A stretch of 64,000 nucleotides of DNA, taken from contig NZ_JARGDP010000004.1 of NCBI RefSeq assembly GCF_029210395.1, positions 38,994 to 102,993 of the forward strand, in the 5' to 3' direction. The stretch is from Petrocella sp. FN5. GTDB taxonomy: Bacteria > Bacillota > Clostridia > Lachnospirales > Vallitaleaceae. Every line of letters begins with the position of its first letter. Positions within the stretch are counted from its first letter, which is position 1. This document shows positions 34,798-43,864 of the stretch, piece by piece. The notes below the pieces were generated by a model, which worked only from the letters and a program-made list of their open reading frames with translations, was not told the DNA's origin and made no database searches. The translations under genes and the position numbers were made by a program.

Positions 34798-35778
34798 TTA
34801 GTTCATCCGACTCAATAAAGGAGGAATCATGTCTTTAAGTATTGTTTTAGTATCGCCTTTAGGTAACTTATCCAATAAAGCCATGGCTCTCATATGATAC
34901 TTATTAGCCAAAGCCCTTGTTTGTTCAACACCACCTGTAAGCTTGACCGCTTCAAACATTTCAATTAGGCTATCATCATCCATATCTTGGCCCAACAACG
35001 TTTTTAGTCTTTCGGAGTAATGATTTTCTTTTTGAAGTGCAAAGATGATTGGCATGCTATAGTAGCCGCGACGTACATCCATTTGAACTTCCTTACCCAC
35101 CGTTGTCGTATCTCCTTCAAAATCAAGAAGATCATCTACAAGTTGAAAAGCCATTCCTATCTCATAGCCAATTCTACTGAGAATCTTGACATCTTTCTCA
35201 TCGGCGCCTGCATAGTATGCGCCCGAACTCATCGCTACAGAAAACAATGCAGCCGTCTTACCTGATACCATCTTAATGTATTTGTAAGGTGTAATCTTAA
35301 CATTGTACCGCAACTGATTTTGTTTCATATCACCCAGACAAATTCTACTAACAACTTTTGCAAGGGCAATTGCAAGGGGTTTTTCAAGATCAAGGTTAGT
35401 AAGCATCAAAAAACATTGACTAAGCAAATAGTCGCCCATATAGACGGCATAGGATTGGCCATACTTGCCTTGTATAGAAGCTTTACCTCTTCGCATGGTT
35501 GCTTCATCAATAATGTCATCATGAATTAGGGTTGCAAGGTGTATGGTTTCTATAGCCGTTGCCAGTTTTATAATTTCAGACTCTCGCTCCATATAGGCTT
35601 CACCCATTCTACTTCCAACCAAAAGAAATGTAGGTCTTAACATTTTTCCACCAGTAGCCATTAAATAATCAAGAGATCCATTTAAAAAGGCATCACCTGA
35701 AGCCGTTTGAGATTTCATATTCTCTTTTACTTTTTCAAGTTGTAGAAACAAAGATGCTTCTGTTATTTTTGTATTCAT
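34798..35778 (-). CDS. Polyprenyl diphosphate synthase (DmkB-like)
   Basis: All-trans long-chain prenyl diphosphate synthase, 326 aa. Seen: first Asp-rich motif LIHDDIIDEATMRRG (D87, D88, D91), KTAALFS near 175 and the second motif FQLVDDLLDF (about 211-220). It makes the side chain for quinones. Co-directional with NDH-2 and the prenyltransferase, so I infer it supplies the same quinone; chain length is not readable. It starts 22 bases upstream of the FMN lipoprotein gene. Confidence 0.92.
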   Translation of the reverse strand: MNTKITEASLFLQLEKVKENMKSQTASGDAFLNGSLDYLMATGGKMLRPTFLLVGSRMGEAYMERESEIIKLATAIETIHLATLIHDDIIDEATMRRGKASIQGKYGQSYAVYMGDYLLSQCFLMLTNLDLEKPLAIALAKVVSRICLGDMKQNQLRYNVKITPYKYIKMVSGKTAALFSVAMSSGAYYAGADEKDVKILSRIGYEIGMAFQLVDDLLDFEGDTTTVGKEVQMDVRRGYYSMPIIFALQKENHYSERLKTLLGQDMDDDSLIEMFEAVKLTGGVEQTRALANKYHMRAMALLDKLPKGDTKTILKDMIPPLLSRMN

Positions 35779-35833
35779 ATTATCACCACTTGTTTTATGT
35801 CATTTCTTAGATACTATAGGAACCGCTTTAGTT

Positions 35834-35862
35834 TAGGATGCAGGCCACTGGCCAGCATCCTA
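35834..35862. other. Perfect hairpin between ndh2 and the prenyl synthase gene
   Basis: TAGGATGC-x-GGCC-AGT-GGCC-x-GCATCCTA: a near-perfect G+C-rich stem without a T-run on either strand, in the 100-base space inside the operon. More likely an mRNA processing or stability element, or partial attenuator, than a full terminator. Confidence 0.6.
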
Positions 35863-35878
35863 CCCAAGCATTGTATTA

Positions 35879-37792
35879 TTATGTGAATAAATACCATTTT
35901 TTAACAAAATTTAGTTTCATCCATTGTTTCTTCAAGAAGGGTAAGACATAATAGTCTAAACCAAATGTACTGCCACTGCCTCCAATCAATGCAAATCCGC
36001 CTGCAAGATACCATAACATCTCCACAGGTGCCATATTAGAAGACCAAATCATAATACCCATTATAATAGAACCAATAGATGCTAGTGCTGTAAATAGACC
36101 CAGTATAAGCGCACCACCGACTGCAATTTCACCAAGGATCATGGCTGTTTGAAAAACGGATGCCATGGCTGTAAAGTCTCCCGTAGATGTATAGAACATC
36201 ATATCCATAGAAGCATCTACCATGTTCGTTATGAATTCCGGAACCGGAAGGGCCGCACCTTGGCTTAAGTTAAGCATCCAACTAACGGTATCTTCAACAA
36301 ATTGTGGCAAGGGCAATGATGTTGTCCATACGATGGCTTCTGTCGCCTCTTCAACCCATGGTTCTGATGCCCCGGACGTTGGTATTTTTGCTGGTATCAA
36401 GAAAATATCATTTGGATTTTCCATGATTCTCGGTAATTTTGCAAGACCTTCTAACAACCATTTCAAACCAACAAACAACCTGAGTGGCACTAAGAAAAAA
36501 TTAGGTGATCGTTTTGAAAAGTGCCCACCCAAAAAACTACGTCGGTCTTCAACATGGAAAAATTCATGCATCATATAAGTCCATGCTTTGTTAAATCCGG
36601 ATACCTGTAAAAAATAAACCATATTAATCATGTGTTTAATCAACATCGCGATAAATCCGGAATATACCATTTGGTTTTTGGGCGAACCGACTTGAGCTAC
36701 ACCGTACTTACCACCGATGCTTACCATAGCACCATGAAACTTCGGTTTATAAGGTTTAAGAGGTTCTTTTTTAATCGTTGCTACTATATTTTGTGCAACC
36801 AAAGCAGATGAATGCTCAGCATTTTCAACCATCTGCGGTACAGGTTGTTCCTCACCTTCCGGAATGAAGAAGATGTTATCTCCTACCACAAAAACATCAT
36901 CATGACTTTCAGATCTTAGGTACTGATCCGTTTGAACACGATTTCTTGGTCCTTTACTAAAATGCTCTTTTTTCAAAGTCCCCATCAAGTCGCTGCCTTC
37001 AACACCAGCGGCCCAAATAGTGGTATAGGTCGGAATAGGCTCTTTACCTTCTATGCTTATGCTGTTTCTATTTACTTCGATAATATTGGAATGGGTTAAG
37101 ACTTCTACACCTAGTTTTTCCAAGCGCTTCTCTGTTTTATGAATTAATTTGTCTTTAAACATTGGCAACACTCTTGGTAACAAGTCAACTACCATAAGTT
37201 TAACTTCTTCCCTTGGTATGTTGAAATTAAAACATAATTTATCTGTCCATTCAGCGAGTTCACCAATCATTTCTATACCTGTGAAACCACATCCAACAAC
37301 AACAAACGTTAGAAGGTGGGCTCTTTTATCAGGTGTCTTTTCTACACTTGCCTTACCAAAAGCTTCTAAAATATGATACTTAATCTTCAAAGCGTCTTCA
37401 TAAGACCATAAGGTCAAAGCGTTTTCCTCTGCACCCTTACAACCATAGAAAGTTGGTTTCGAGCCTGTTCCCAGTACCAAATAATCATAGTTATAAGTAT
37501 TCAAATCACCGGCTAATTCTTTCTTGTCAAAGTCGATGTTTTTAATCTCATCTAATACCACATCCACATTACGACCCTCAAAAATCTTATCAAGGTCAAT
37601 TCTTATAGATTCTTCCGGTACCCGACCAGCAGCAACCTCATGTAACTCCGTCAACATAGTATGATATGTATTTTTATCAATTAATGTAATCTTTATATCT
37701 TCTTTTTTCTTGAATCTTCTTGCAAGCTTTTTAGCTGTGAGAATACCGCCATAACCTGCACCTAAGACCACGATGTGTTTTTCATTTCCCAT
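35879..37792 (-). CDS. ndh2: Type II NADH dehydrogenase with C-terminal membrane domain
   Basis: 637 aa, about 200 longer than a standard NDH-2. N-terminal flavoprotein half: FAD motif GAGYGG (11-16), NADH motif GCGFTG (167-172), and the second FAD contact VGDN near 305. From about residue 430 follow a DoxX-like region and four or more hydrophobic helices (LRLFVGLKWLLEGLAKLP; MILGEIAVGGALILGLF). NDH-2 enzymes pass electrons from NADH to quinone at the membrane face; versions with this added membrane tail are known from flavin-based extracellular electron transfer loci. GGAGCG precedes the ATG. First gene of the operon. Confidence 0.9.
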   Translation of the reverse strand: MGNEKHIVVLGAGYGGILTAKKLARRFKKKEDIKITLIDKNTYHTMLTELHEVAAGRVPEESIRIDLDKIFEGRNVDVVLDEIKNIDFDKKELAGDLNTYNYDYLVLGTGSKPTFYGCKGAEENALTLWSYEDALKIKYHILEAFGKASVEKTPDKRAHLLTFVVVGCGFTGIEMIGELAEWTDKLCFNFNIPREEVKLMVVDLLPRVLPMFKDKLIHKTEKRLEKLGVEVLTHSNIIEVNRNSISIEGKEPIPTYTTIWAAGVEGSDLMGTLKKEHFSKGPRNRVQTDQYLRSESHDDVFVVGDNIFFIPEGEEQPVPQMVENAEHSSALVAQNIVATIKKEPLKPYKPKFHGAMVSIGGKYGVAQVGSPKNQMVYSGFIAMLIKHMINMVYFLQVSGFNKAWTYMMHEFFHVEDRRSFLGGHFSKRSPNFFLVPLRLFVGLKWLLEGLAKLPRIMENPNDIFLIPAKIPTSGASEPWVEEATEAIVWTTSLPLPQFVEDTVSWMLNLSQGAALPVPEFITNMVDASMDMMFYTSTGDFTAMASVFQTAMILGEIAVGGALILGLFTALASIGSIIMGIMIWSSNMAPVEMLWYLAGGFALIGGSGSTFGLDYYVLPFLKKQWMKLNFVKKWYLFT

Positions 37793-37832
37793 TTTTTTTC
37801 GCTCCTATCCGTTTTATTCACTCAACTAAATA

Positions 37833-37899
37833 TGATTAAGGTGTCAAATCTATATATTGTATGTGAATTTGGTGAAACTTAGTTTTGACCCTTTAACCA
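37833..37899. repeat. MITE-like palindromic repeat in the ndh2 leader
   Basis: Element from GATTAAGGTGTCAAATC (37834) to ACCCTTTAACC-type right arm (37898), about 65 bp. Flanked by identical six bases AAATAT at 37828-37833 and 37899-37904. The right flank contains the -10 box of the ndh2 promoter, so transcription starts inside the element. Confidence 0.8.
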
Positions 37900-37928
37900 A
37901 ATATACAAGTTTGACATTTATTTGTCAA
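37900..37928 (-). promoter_or_regulatory. Promoter of the ndh2 operon
   Basis: TTGACA (37923-37928), 17-base spacer, TATATT (37900-37905) on the minus strand. Predicted start near 37893, about 100 nt before the ndh2 start codon. Confidence 0.7.
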
Positions 37929-37974
37929 TATTACGGTCGTTTTAGTTCTTTTTGTTCTTTTTGTTCTTCGTTTG

Positions 37975-38169
37975 TCAGGAAACAATCATCTTAACCCTGC
38001 CGACAATACCATTTTCTAGCATGACTTTAATACCATGAGGATGATTTTTGGAATTGGTCAATATTTTCTTGACCACACCTTCCGTTAATTGACCACTTTT
38101 TTGATCCTGTTTCTGGACAACTTTCACAGTCATACCTAATCGAATTGAATCTCTTTCACTACCTTCCAC
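37975..38169 (-). CDS. ywbE: YwbE family protein (DUF2196)
   Basis: 64-aa small protein of unknown function, recognised by the KKDQ..G.LT.GVVK.ILTNS..HPHGIKV pattern of YwbE. The best start is the GTG at 38169, seven bases after AGGAGG; the ATG at 38175 is only one base away from it. Separated by 28 bases from the membrane protein gene upstream, so probably co-transcribed with it. Confidence 0.82.
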   Translation of the reverse strand: MEGSERDSIRLGMTVKVVQKQDQKSGQLTEGVVKKILTNSKNHPHGIKVMLENGIVGRVKMIVS

Positions 38170-38197
38170 AGGCATACCTCCTTTTTGTCGACAATGT

Positions 38198-38767
38198 TCA
38201 TTTATCAACATAATGATAATAAATATTACCGGATTTTAATCGCAAATAATGTTTAATTTGGTAATTGAATCCATTGATATGAAAAAACCAAATAGAAAAC
38301 ATTTCCCACATAGCTACCCAAGCACCAATGTAAAGGCCTTCTGATAACAATTGTTCCAGAATCGGATTCTTAATTAAGTTGCTTGAAAAAACGGCGAATA
38401 TTAACAAAATTACGCCTATTATAAAGAAAGTAAAGGTATTACGCATCTGGCGAAACCGTTGTGTTTTCACTTGACGAATACGATACCCAAAATAATTATG
38501 AATACCCTCTATACTTCTTTTTTCTCGATTGGCATCTTGTAGTGTTTTTAACAAGAAAAAGTTAATAGCCAAGTTCTTTTTCATGGGTATTTCATAAGAA
38601 CATGACATCAAATATTCTAATAAGTCTTCGTCCATATCTCTATTCACAAAAGGTGAATAGTCCCATTCACTGTACACATCCCGATAATTGTCAAGATGCA
38701 CATCTATATGATAGGTTTTTTCTTTTTTATCATAACGGTATATTGATTTTAGCATCTTTTCATTCAT
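38198..38767 (-). CDS. Hypothetical membrane protein
   Basis: 189 aa, not recognised. A soluble N-terminal half (about 1-105) with many charged residues and the segment YSEWDYSPFVNRDMDEDL, then two hydrophobic helices (about 111-130 and 140-165) and a short basic tail. GGGGAG precedes the ATG. Encoded just upstream of ywbE and downstream of a pseudouridine synthase gene; no functional inference is justified. Confidence 0.7.
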   Translation of the reverse strand: MNEKMLKSIYRYDKKEKTYHIDVHLDNYRDVYSEWDYSPFVNRDMDEDLLEYLMSCSYEIPMKKNLAINFFLLKTLQDANREKRSIEGIHNYFGYRIRQVKTQRFRQMRNTFTFFIIGVILLIFAVFSSNLIKNPILEQLLSEGLYIGAWVAMWEMFSIWFFHINGFNYQIKHYLRLKSGNIYYHYVDK

Positions 38768-38812
38768 AAGTTCTCCCCAATCATTTCTAAGAAACTATAC
38801 CATCGTATTGCT

Positions 38813-39550
38813 TTATTCTTTTAATGAAGCCTCTTCTGTTTTACTGGAACTTCTTATGAGTCGATTAATTTCTTTTATTTCACCCTGATCTAAATAACGC
38901 CACTGACCAGATTCGATGCCTCTAAGCTCAATATTCATAATTCTTATACGCTTAAGCTTCACAACCGTATAGCCAAAGACCTCACACATACGCCTGATTT
39001 GCCTGTTCAAACCTTGAACCAAAATAATTTTAAACCTGCTCTTACCAATACGTTCTATTTTACAAGGCTTGGTCTTTGTTTTTAGTATAGGAACACCACG
39101 TTCCATTTTCCTAATGAAGTCATCCGTTATTGGTTTGTCCACGGTTACAACATATTCTTTTTCGTGTTGGTTACCAGACCGTAGTATTTTGTTAACAATA
39201 TCACCATCGTTGGTCATAAAAATTAAGCCTTCTGACATTTTGTCCAAACGACCAATAGGAAAAATGCGTTCTTTATAACCAATGTAATCCACAATATTAG
39301 TAGGGTCCTTCATATCCGTGGTACAGGTTACACCTACAGGCTTGTTAAAGGCCATATAAACCCTATCGGTTTTAGACTTTATGATTTCCCCCTCTATTGC
39401 TACACTGTCCTCATTTTCTACTTTTGAGCCTACCAGAGCGATCTTACCATTTATCGTAACCACGCCTTTTTGAATCAACTTATCGGCTTCTCTTCTAGAA
39501 CAAGTACCGGATTCACTAATGTATTTATTCAGTCGCATTGAATCAGTCAT
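38813..39550 (-). CDS. rluF: RsuA/RluF-family pseudouridine synthase
   Basis: 245 aa. N-terminal S4 RNA-binding domain ([20 protein letters not shown]) followed by the catalytic domain with [18 protein letters not shown] (catalytic Asp) and [11 protein letters not shown]. Closest in pattern to RluF, which modifies 23S rRNA near U2604; assignment of site is by family only. ATG at 39550 with AAAGGTG upstream; a longer start at 39580 has no ribosome binding site. Confidence 0.88.
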   Translation of the reverse strand: MTDSMRLNKYISESGTCSRREADKLIQKGVVTINGKIALVGSKVENEDSVAIEGEIIKSKTDRVYMAFNKPVGVTCTTDMKDPTNIVDYIGYKERIFPIGRLDKMSEGLIFMTNDGDIVNKILRSGNQHEKEYVVTVDKPITDDFIRKMERGVPILKTKTKPCKIERIGKSRFKIILVQGLNRQIRRMCEVFGYTVVKLKRIRIMNIELRGIESGQWRYLDQGEIKEINRLIRSSSKTEEASLKE

Positions 39551-39621
39551 ATATACCACACCTTTAAATTTAGATTTCAATATATTTGGTTATTTTATCT
39601 CTTTTTTTATTATATCATGAA

Positions 39622-39645
39622 TGGTTAAAGTGTCAAAACTAAGTT
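39622..39645. repeat. Half-copy of the palindromic repeat
   Basis: TGGTTAAAGTGTCAAAACTA and onward; left arm only, in the leader of the rluF-like gene. Confidence 0.6.
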
Positions 39646-39660
39646 ATACGTAGACATCAT

Positions 39661-39692
39661 AAAAGAGTAGCAAAGGCTTTGCTACTCTTTTA
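39661..39692 (-). terminator. Terminator of the SLH-VWA operon
   Basis: AAAAGAGTAGCAAA and TTTGCTACTCTTTT form a perfect stem; short T-run. Confidence 0.75.
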
Positions 39693-39706
39693 TTTATACT
39701 AAGGTA

Positions 39707-39726
39707 TGGTTAAGCGTCAAAGCTAT
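39707..39726. repeat. Half-copy of the palindromic repeat
   Basis: TGGTTAAGCGTCAAAGCTA; left arm only, in the same orientation as the half-copy at 39622, the two bracketing the terminator. Confidence 0.55.
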
Positions 39727-39729
39727 GTA

Positions 39730-41970
39730 TTATAGTAGGTTTGGTAATTCATCCATTCTATTATTAATTCTTATTACAATAACTGTTTCATTGCCACCTT
39801 CGTCTTTTGCATACACAGCATAATAACCATTTTCGGTTACATCAAATCTTTCATGAAGGTATTCGTAGGCATTTATATTAGGCGCAAAATTATCGATAGC
39901 ATCAATCTCTGCCTCCGTCATCTCAACCATTAGACCTTGATTGCTTCCAATCAAACCACTAAAGTCGGATACATCAGCATTGGTTATACCATCAGGTAGC
40001 TTCATATAGTGGGTCTCAACAATTCTAGAACCGGTTCCGTTACTTTCAACATAGACTGGCATAGCTGAACCATCTAATACAAAACCTTTCATATGATCGT
40101 ATTTTATGATCGGCGGCGTGTTATCCGCTTCAATACTTTTTTCATGATACAGGTTACTTGTATTTCCGAAGGCATTTTCTACACCGATTTCAATCAGATT
40201 ACCACCCTCCACTAAAGGTAGGCTGTGTGAAGATTGACCCAGTGCATCGATAAACCCATTGGTTATAATATTTACCTCATTGACATCGATTTTGCTAATA
40301 GTACTGTTAATCTGAGTTTGTAATACCAACTCTGAATGCACTTGACTCCCAATAGATAAAACTGTAATAATTGGAACTGTTTCATTGGTTACATTGCCAT
40401 ATGGATCTGTTGCCCTGACCTTTAGATAGGTTCCTATGAGCTGATTTCTAGTCATATCAAACGCATTCTCACCTTTTGCACCTGCAAGTGTGAATAAGAG
40501 CGTATCGTTGATGTCGTATACTTGAAGACTCGCATTAATATTAATATCAATGGTCAAAATGTAGTTTGATAAATGCTCTTTTGTATTGGACAAATTCACA
40601 TTCATATTAGGGACTTGCGTTTCTGTTACAATCATCTCAAGTTCCGCAAATCCTCTGATTTTTTCCTCACCATCTAAGTCTCTATAACGGATAAAGGATT
40701 TCTGCCCTTCACCAAGGACGTACTCACCCGGCGTCTTAGCCTTTAGGGTTATGGTGAACTCCATCGGACTAGCTACAAAATGTGTTCCTGCTGAATTCAG
40801 ATTATAATTGATGCTACCGAACTGACCTTTTACTGTATTATTAACTTTCTCCATGCTTGAAGGATAACTAACAATCTCAAAACCTTCATCAAAAGTCTCT
40901 TGGAAGTAGACATTTTTCAGTGAAAAATCACTGCTGATCTGTTCGCCAAGTTCATTGTAAATATCTTCCAAAGCATTACCCGTTAATGCTTTTTTATAAG
41001 TTCCACTTGCTGTATCAGATATAGCTCTTAAAGTATTGCCAGCATCATTATCTGCAAATGCAATAAAATAACTTTGAATATCAAGGTTACTGTTTTTTAT
41101 CAGTCTTCCTATATTTTTTCCATAATTAAGGGCATTCCCATCGTTGTCACTATTTCCGGTCCCACCTAGTTGTATGCTTAAATTAGTTTCAGTATTGTAA
41201 TAATATGAATAACCATTGCTTACATAGTATGAATAGTAGGTTGGTACACCGTCAGTCATAAAAATAAAATATTTTTCCGAATCACTATTTGTATTCAAAG
41301 CCTTGAAGCCTTCGTACATTCCTAAACCGATATTGGTTCCGCCATTTGCACTTAGGCTATTAACCGCTGAAACCAAGTGGTTATAATTGGATGTGTTGTC
41401 TATAGGAAGTAAAACACTATTATTTCCGTCTTTAACGGATGTATATGTATTATATTCAATTATACCAACATTGGTATTTGGTAAGCCTTCCAATTGTTTC
41501 AGAAAATTTTTAGCTGAATTTTTTGCCAATTCCATTCTAGATGGAATTGTATTATCAATCAGAACACCTTTATAATAACGAACACCCCACCACCAATGGC
41601 TTGTTTTTTTATAATCTTCTCTTTTATCTATGTATTGACTATATGATATTTCATACCAATTGTATCTATCATTGCCCTCTATATCAAAAGCCATACTTCC
41701 TGAAGTGTCAATAATCAATATTATATCTTTTGGCGTATTATAATCCTCCGGCAACAACATATCTGCCGGAATGTCTTGAGGTTGAAACTTATAAGAGACT
41801 TGAAAAGTATCATCAACCAATACTTGTGTCTTGTTTTCAACAATTGTTTTGTTCATATAGATCGGCGCTTCATAGCTAACAGTATTGGCCTGTACCGATG
41901 CACCCATACTAACAACCATCACCATTACCAAAAGCATACTCATCCATGATTTTACATTTATTTTTGTCAT
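39730..41970 (-). CDS. Secreted von Willebrand factor A domain protein
   Basis: 746 aa. Signal peptide (about 1-28, cleavage near SVQA-NT), then a VWA domain with metal-ion adhesion site DTSGSM (88-93), GTNIGLGMYEG and TDGVPTYYS downstream, then beta-rich Ig/cell-wall-repeat-like segments to the end. No LPXTG, SLH or C-terminal anchor helix seen. ATG at 41970 has AAGGAGGG upstream. Encoded 17 bases after the SLH protein gene, so the pair is one operon; I infer that the SLH partner tethers or cooperates with it at the cell surface. Ligand unknown. Confidence 0.85.
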   Translation of the reverse strand: MTKINVKSWMSMLLVMVMVVSMGASVQANTVSYEAPIYMNKTIVENKTQVLVDDTFQVSYKFQPQDIPADMLLPEDYNTPKDIILIIDTSGSMAFDIEGNDRYNWYEISYSQYIDKREDYKKTSHWWWGVRYYKGVLIDNTIPSRMELAKNSAKNFLKQLEGLPNTNVGIIEYNTYTSVKDGNNSVLLPIDNTSNYNHLVSAVNSLSANGGTNIGLGMYEGFKALNTNSDSEKYFIFMTDGVPTYYSYYVSNGYSYYYNTETNLSIQLGGTGNSDNDGNALNYGKNIGRLIKNSNLDIQSYFIAFADNDAGNTLRAISDTASGTYKKALTGNALEDIYNELGEQISSDFSLKNVYFQETFDEGFEIVSYPSSMEKVNNTVKGQFGSINYNLNSAGTHFVASPMEFTITLKAKTPGEYVLGEGQKSFIRYRDLDGEEKIRGFAELEMIVTETQVPNMNVNLSNTKEHLSNYILTIDININASLQVYDINDTLLFTLAGAKGENAFDMTRNQLIGTYLKVRATDPYGNVTNETVPIITVLSIGSQVHSELVLQTQINSTISKIDVNEVNIITNGFIDALGQSSHSLPLVEGGNLIEIGVENAFGNTSNLYHEKSIEADNTPPIIKYDHMKGFVLDGSAMPVYVESNGTGSRIVETHYMKLPDGITNADVSDFSGLIGSNQGLMVEMTEAEIDAIDNFAPNINAYEYLHERFDVTENGYYAVYAKDEGGNETVIVIRINNRMDELPNLL

Positions 41971-41987
41971 TATAGCCCTCCTTCTTA

Positions 41988-43115
41988 TCATCGCGCTACA
42001 TCATGGAATTTGACGATATATACATCATCTACCGTATCATCAAAATATCCCATAATTTGATAGGTTTCTCCAATACTTTCTTCGAATCTTATTCCATTGT
42101 TCCTTAGTCCCTTTATGCCATCTTCGATTCTTCCTAGGACAAAATCATTGCCGTTCATTGCTTTTAGTAATTCTTTATATAATGTCTCTAGACTTGCATC
42201 TATGTTTGTCTGACTATTAAGTTCCAAAATAATACCTCTTGAGTCTCGAACCATATAAATCGTGCTGTTTCCACCAATACTTAGCAAGGCGGAACGATCT
42301 GATACATCAACAATTCTTACTTCCTCCGAGTCTTCTAATCCCAACAATACGGTTGCTGTTTCTTCGGAAAACTGTCTCGAAAAAAGTGTGAGGTCAAAAA
42401 GGTCTCCTGCTTCTTTAAGTACCGTGCTATCGGTATTGTTTTCATCGATCGTTATTTGTCCAATAGAAGGTGCATTGATGATCTGTTCCTGATTGGCCAG
42501 TCGGTACATCAGTAAAATGGCTTCTTCTAGTGTTGTGGTGCCTAATGGTCTTATAATATCCAGACCGATCTGATCTTTACCGACACCTTTCATAATATCG
42601 TTCTGATAACAATAGTCCACTGCCTTTTTTGCCCAGCTACTGATGTGGATTCCATCAGAATATTGGGTGTCTGCTTGAATAAGAGTATCATCATCAAGAG
42701 CTAAGACCTTCATAAGTTTATACACAAGGCTTGCTACCTCTTGGCGCGTAATATTGGCATCCGGCTTAAACAATCCGTTACCATACCCATCAATAATCTT
42801 AAAACTATAAGCTTTTAATATTTCACGCTCATATGGATGTCCTAATATGTCTGAAAAGGCATATTCTGATTCTAGTATAATATCTCTGCCTGTTTTTTCT
42901 ACAATCGATAATGCTAAGAGTACGTACTCATAACGTTTGATTGGCTGACGATAGCCTTCCATTAGGCTCTCATGAATGAGTCCATGACCAATCGCTTCAT
43001 TGACTTCAGTTATTGCCCAATTGCTTGGTGTACTTTCATTGCCAAGAATAACCGTCGTTGTCATAGCTAGCAGCATTAAAATTCCTACAAATGGTTTTAA
43101 TATTTTCCTCAACAT
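41988..43115 (-). CDS. S-layer homology (SLH) domain protein
   Basis: 375 aa. Signal peptide (about 1-26), then three SLH-like modules (about 30-85, 85-140 and 145-205; e.g. YGNGLFKPDANITRQEVASLVYK), which bind secondary cell-wall polymers, followed by a roughly 150-residue C-terminal domain without recognisable family. ATG at 43115 with GGGAGGG upstream; the in-frame TTG at 43130 overlaps that region. First gene of the SLH-VWA operon. Confidence 0.87.
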   Translation of the reverse strand: MLRKILKPFVGILMLLAMTTTVILGNESTPSNWAITEVNEAIGHGLIHESLMEGYRQPIKRYEYVLLALSIVEKTGRDIILESEYAFSDILGHPYEREILKAYSFKIIDGYGNGLFKPDANITRQEVASLVYKLMKVLALDDDTLIQADTQYSDGIHISSWAKKAVDYCYQNDIMKGVGKDQIGLDIIRPLGTTTLEEAILLMYRLANQEQIINAPSIGQITIDENNTDSTVLKEAGDLFDLTLFSRQFSEETATVLLGLEDSEEVRIVDVSDRSALLSIGGNSTIYMVRDSRGIILELNSQTNIDASLETLYKELLKAMNGNDFVLGRIEDGIKGLRNNGIRFEESIGETYQIMGYFDDTVDDVYIVKFHDVAR

Positions 43116-43297
43116 ATAACCCTCCCTCAAGCTGTTTACAAATTATCCGCCAATAGTACTTATGCCTGCAAAATGCGTCTAAAGCACTATAGATTTAATT
43201 AATTATAACATAAATTATTGTAAGTTCATAGGTCCCAGATTGAAGAATTTCATGTACATAACCCTAATAAAAAGGTCCGTTGTGATGTCTTTACATT

Positions 43298-43334
43298 AAA
43301 AAAATACCAAAGCGTAAAGCTTGGATATTTTTTA
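43298..43334 (-). terminator. Terminator at the end of the chemotaxis/ogt operon
   Basis: AAAAAATA-TCCAAGC / GCTTTGG-TATTTTTTT with one bulge, on the minus strand after ogt. Confidence 0.75.
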
Positions 43335-43348
43335 TTCAGGCTACAATT

Positions 43349-43375
43349 AAGGGTCAAAACTTAGTTTTGACCCTT
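43349..43375. repeat. Short palindromic repeat copy
   Basis: AAGGGTCAAAACT-T-AGTTTTGACCCTT, the inner part of the family palindrome with its outer ends eroded, between the ogt stop codon and the terminator. Confidence 0.7.
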
Positions 43376-43381
43376 ATTCAA

Positions 43382-43849
43382 TTATTGGCTACTATATTTC
43401 TTTTCATGATCAATGAGCCATGTTTTTCTCCAGATACCGGCTGCATATCCGGTCATCTTGCCATTGCTACCAATAACTCTGTGACACGGTACTACAATAG
43501 CCAGTTTATTTTTGTGGTTGGTTCCACCAACGGCACGATACGCTTTCTCATGTCCAATGTTTTGTGCAATGTCTTTGTATGTAGTCGCTTTTCCATATCC
43601 TATCTCTGTAAGTGCCTTCCACACCTTCATCTCAAAATCTGTACCTTCTAATACTATAGGTAAATCAAACTCTTTTCTTTTACCTTCAAAATATTCAACC
43701 ATTTGCTTTTTTGCTAATTGAAGTATTGGTGTTATGTTTTCAGGTATTATTGCACTTTCTACAAAAGACACGCCTGCAATGGTTTCATCCTTTGCTTCTA
43801 TCATGATTAATCCAATAAGCGACTCATAATAAGCAATATTTAAGTTCAT
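43382..43849 (-). CDS. ogt: Methylated-DNA-protein cysteine methyltransferase
   Basis: Repairs O6-alkylguanine by transferring the alkyl group to its own cysteine. 155 aa. Seen: active site VPCHRVIG with Cys122 and the recognition helix YRAVGGTNHKN. AAGGAG before the ATG. Last gene of the signalling operon, 15 bases after the response regulator, an unexpected functional neighbour. Confidence 0.95.
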   Translation of the reverse strand: MNLNIAYYESLIGLIMIEAKDETIAGVSFVESAIIPENITPILQLAKKQMVEYFEGKRKEFDLPIVLEGTDFEMKVWKALTEIGYGKATTYKDIAQNIGHEKAYRAVGGTNHKNKLAIVVPCHRVIGSNGKMTGYAAGIWRKTWLIDHEKKYSSQ

Positions 43850-43864
43850 TGGTCGGCTCCTTCT

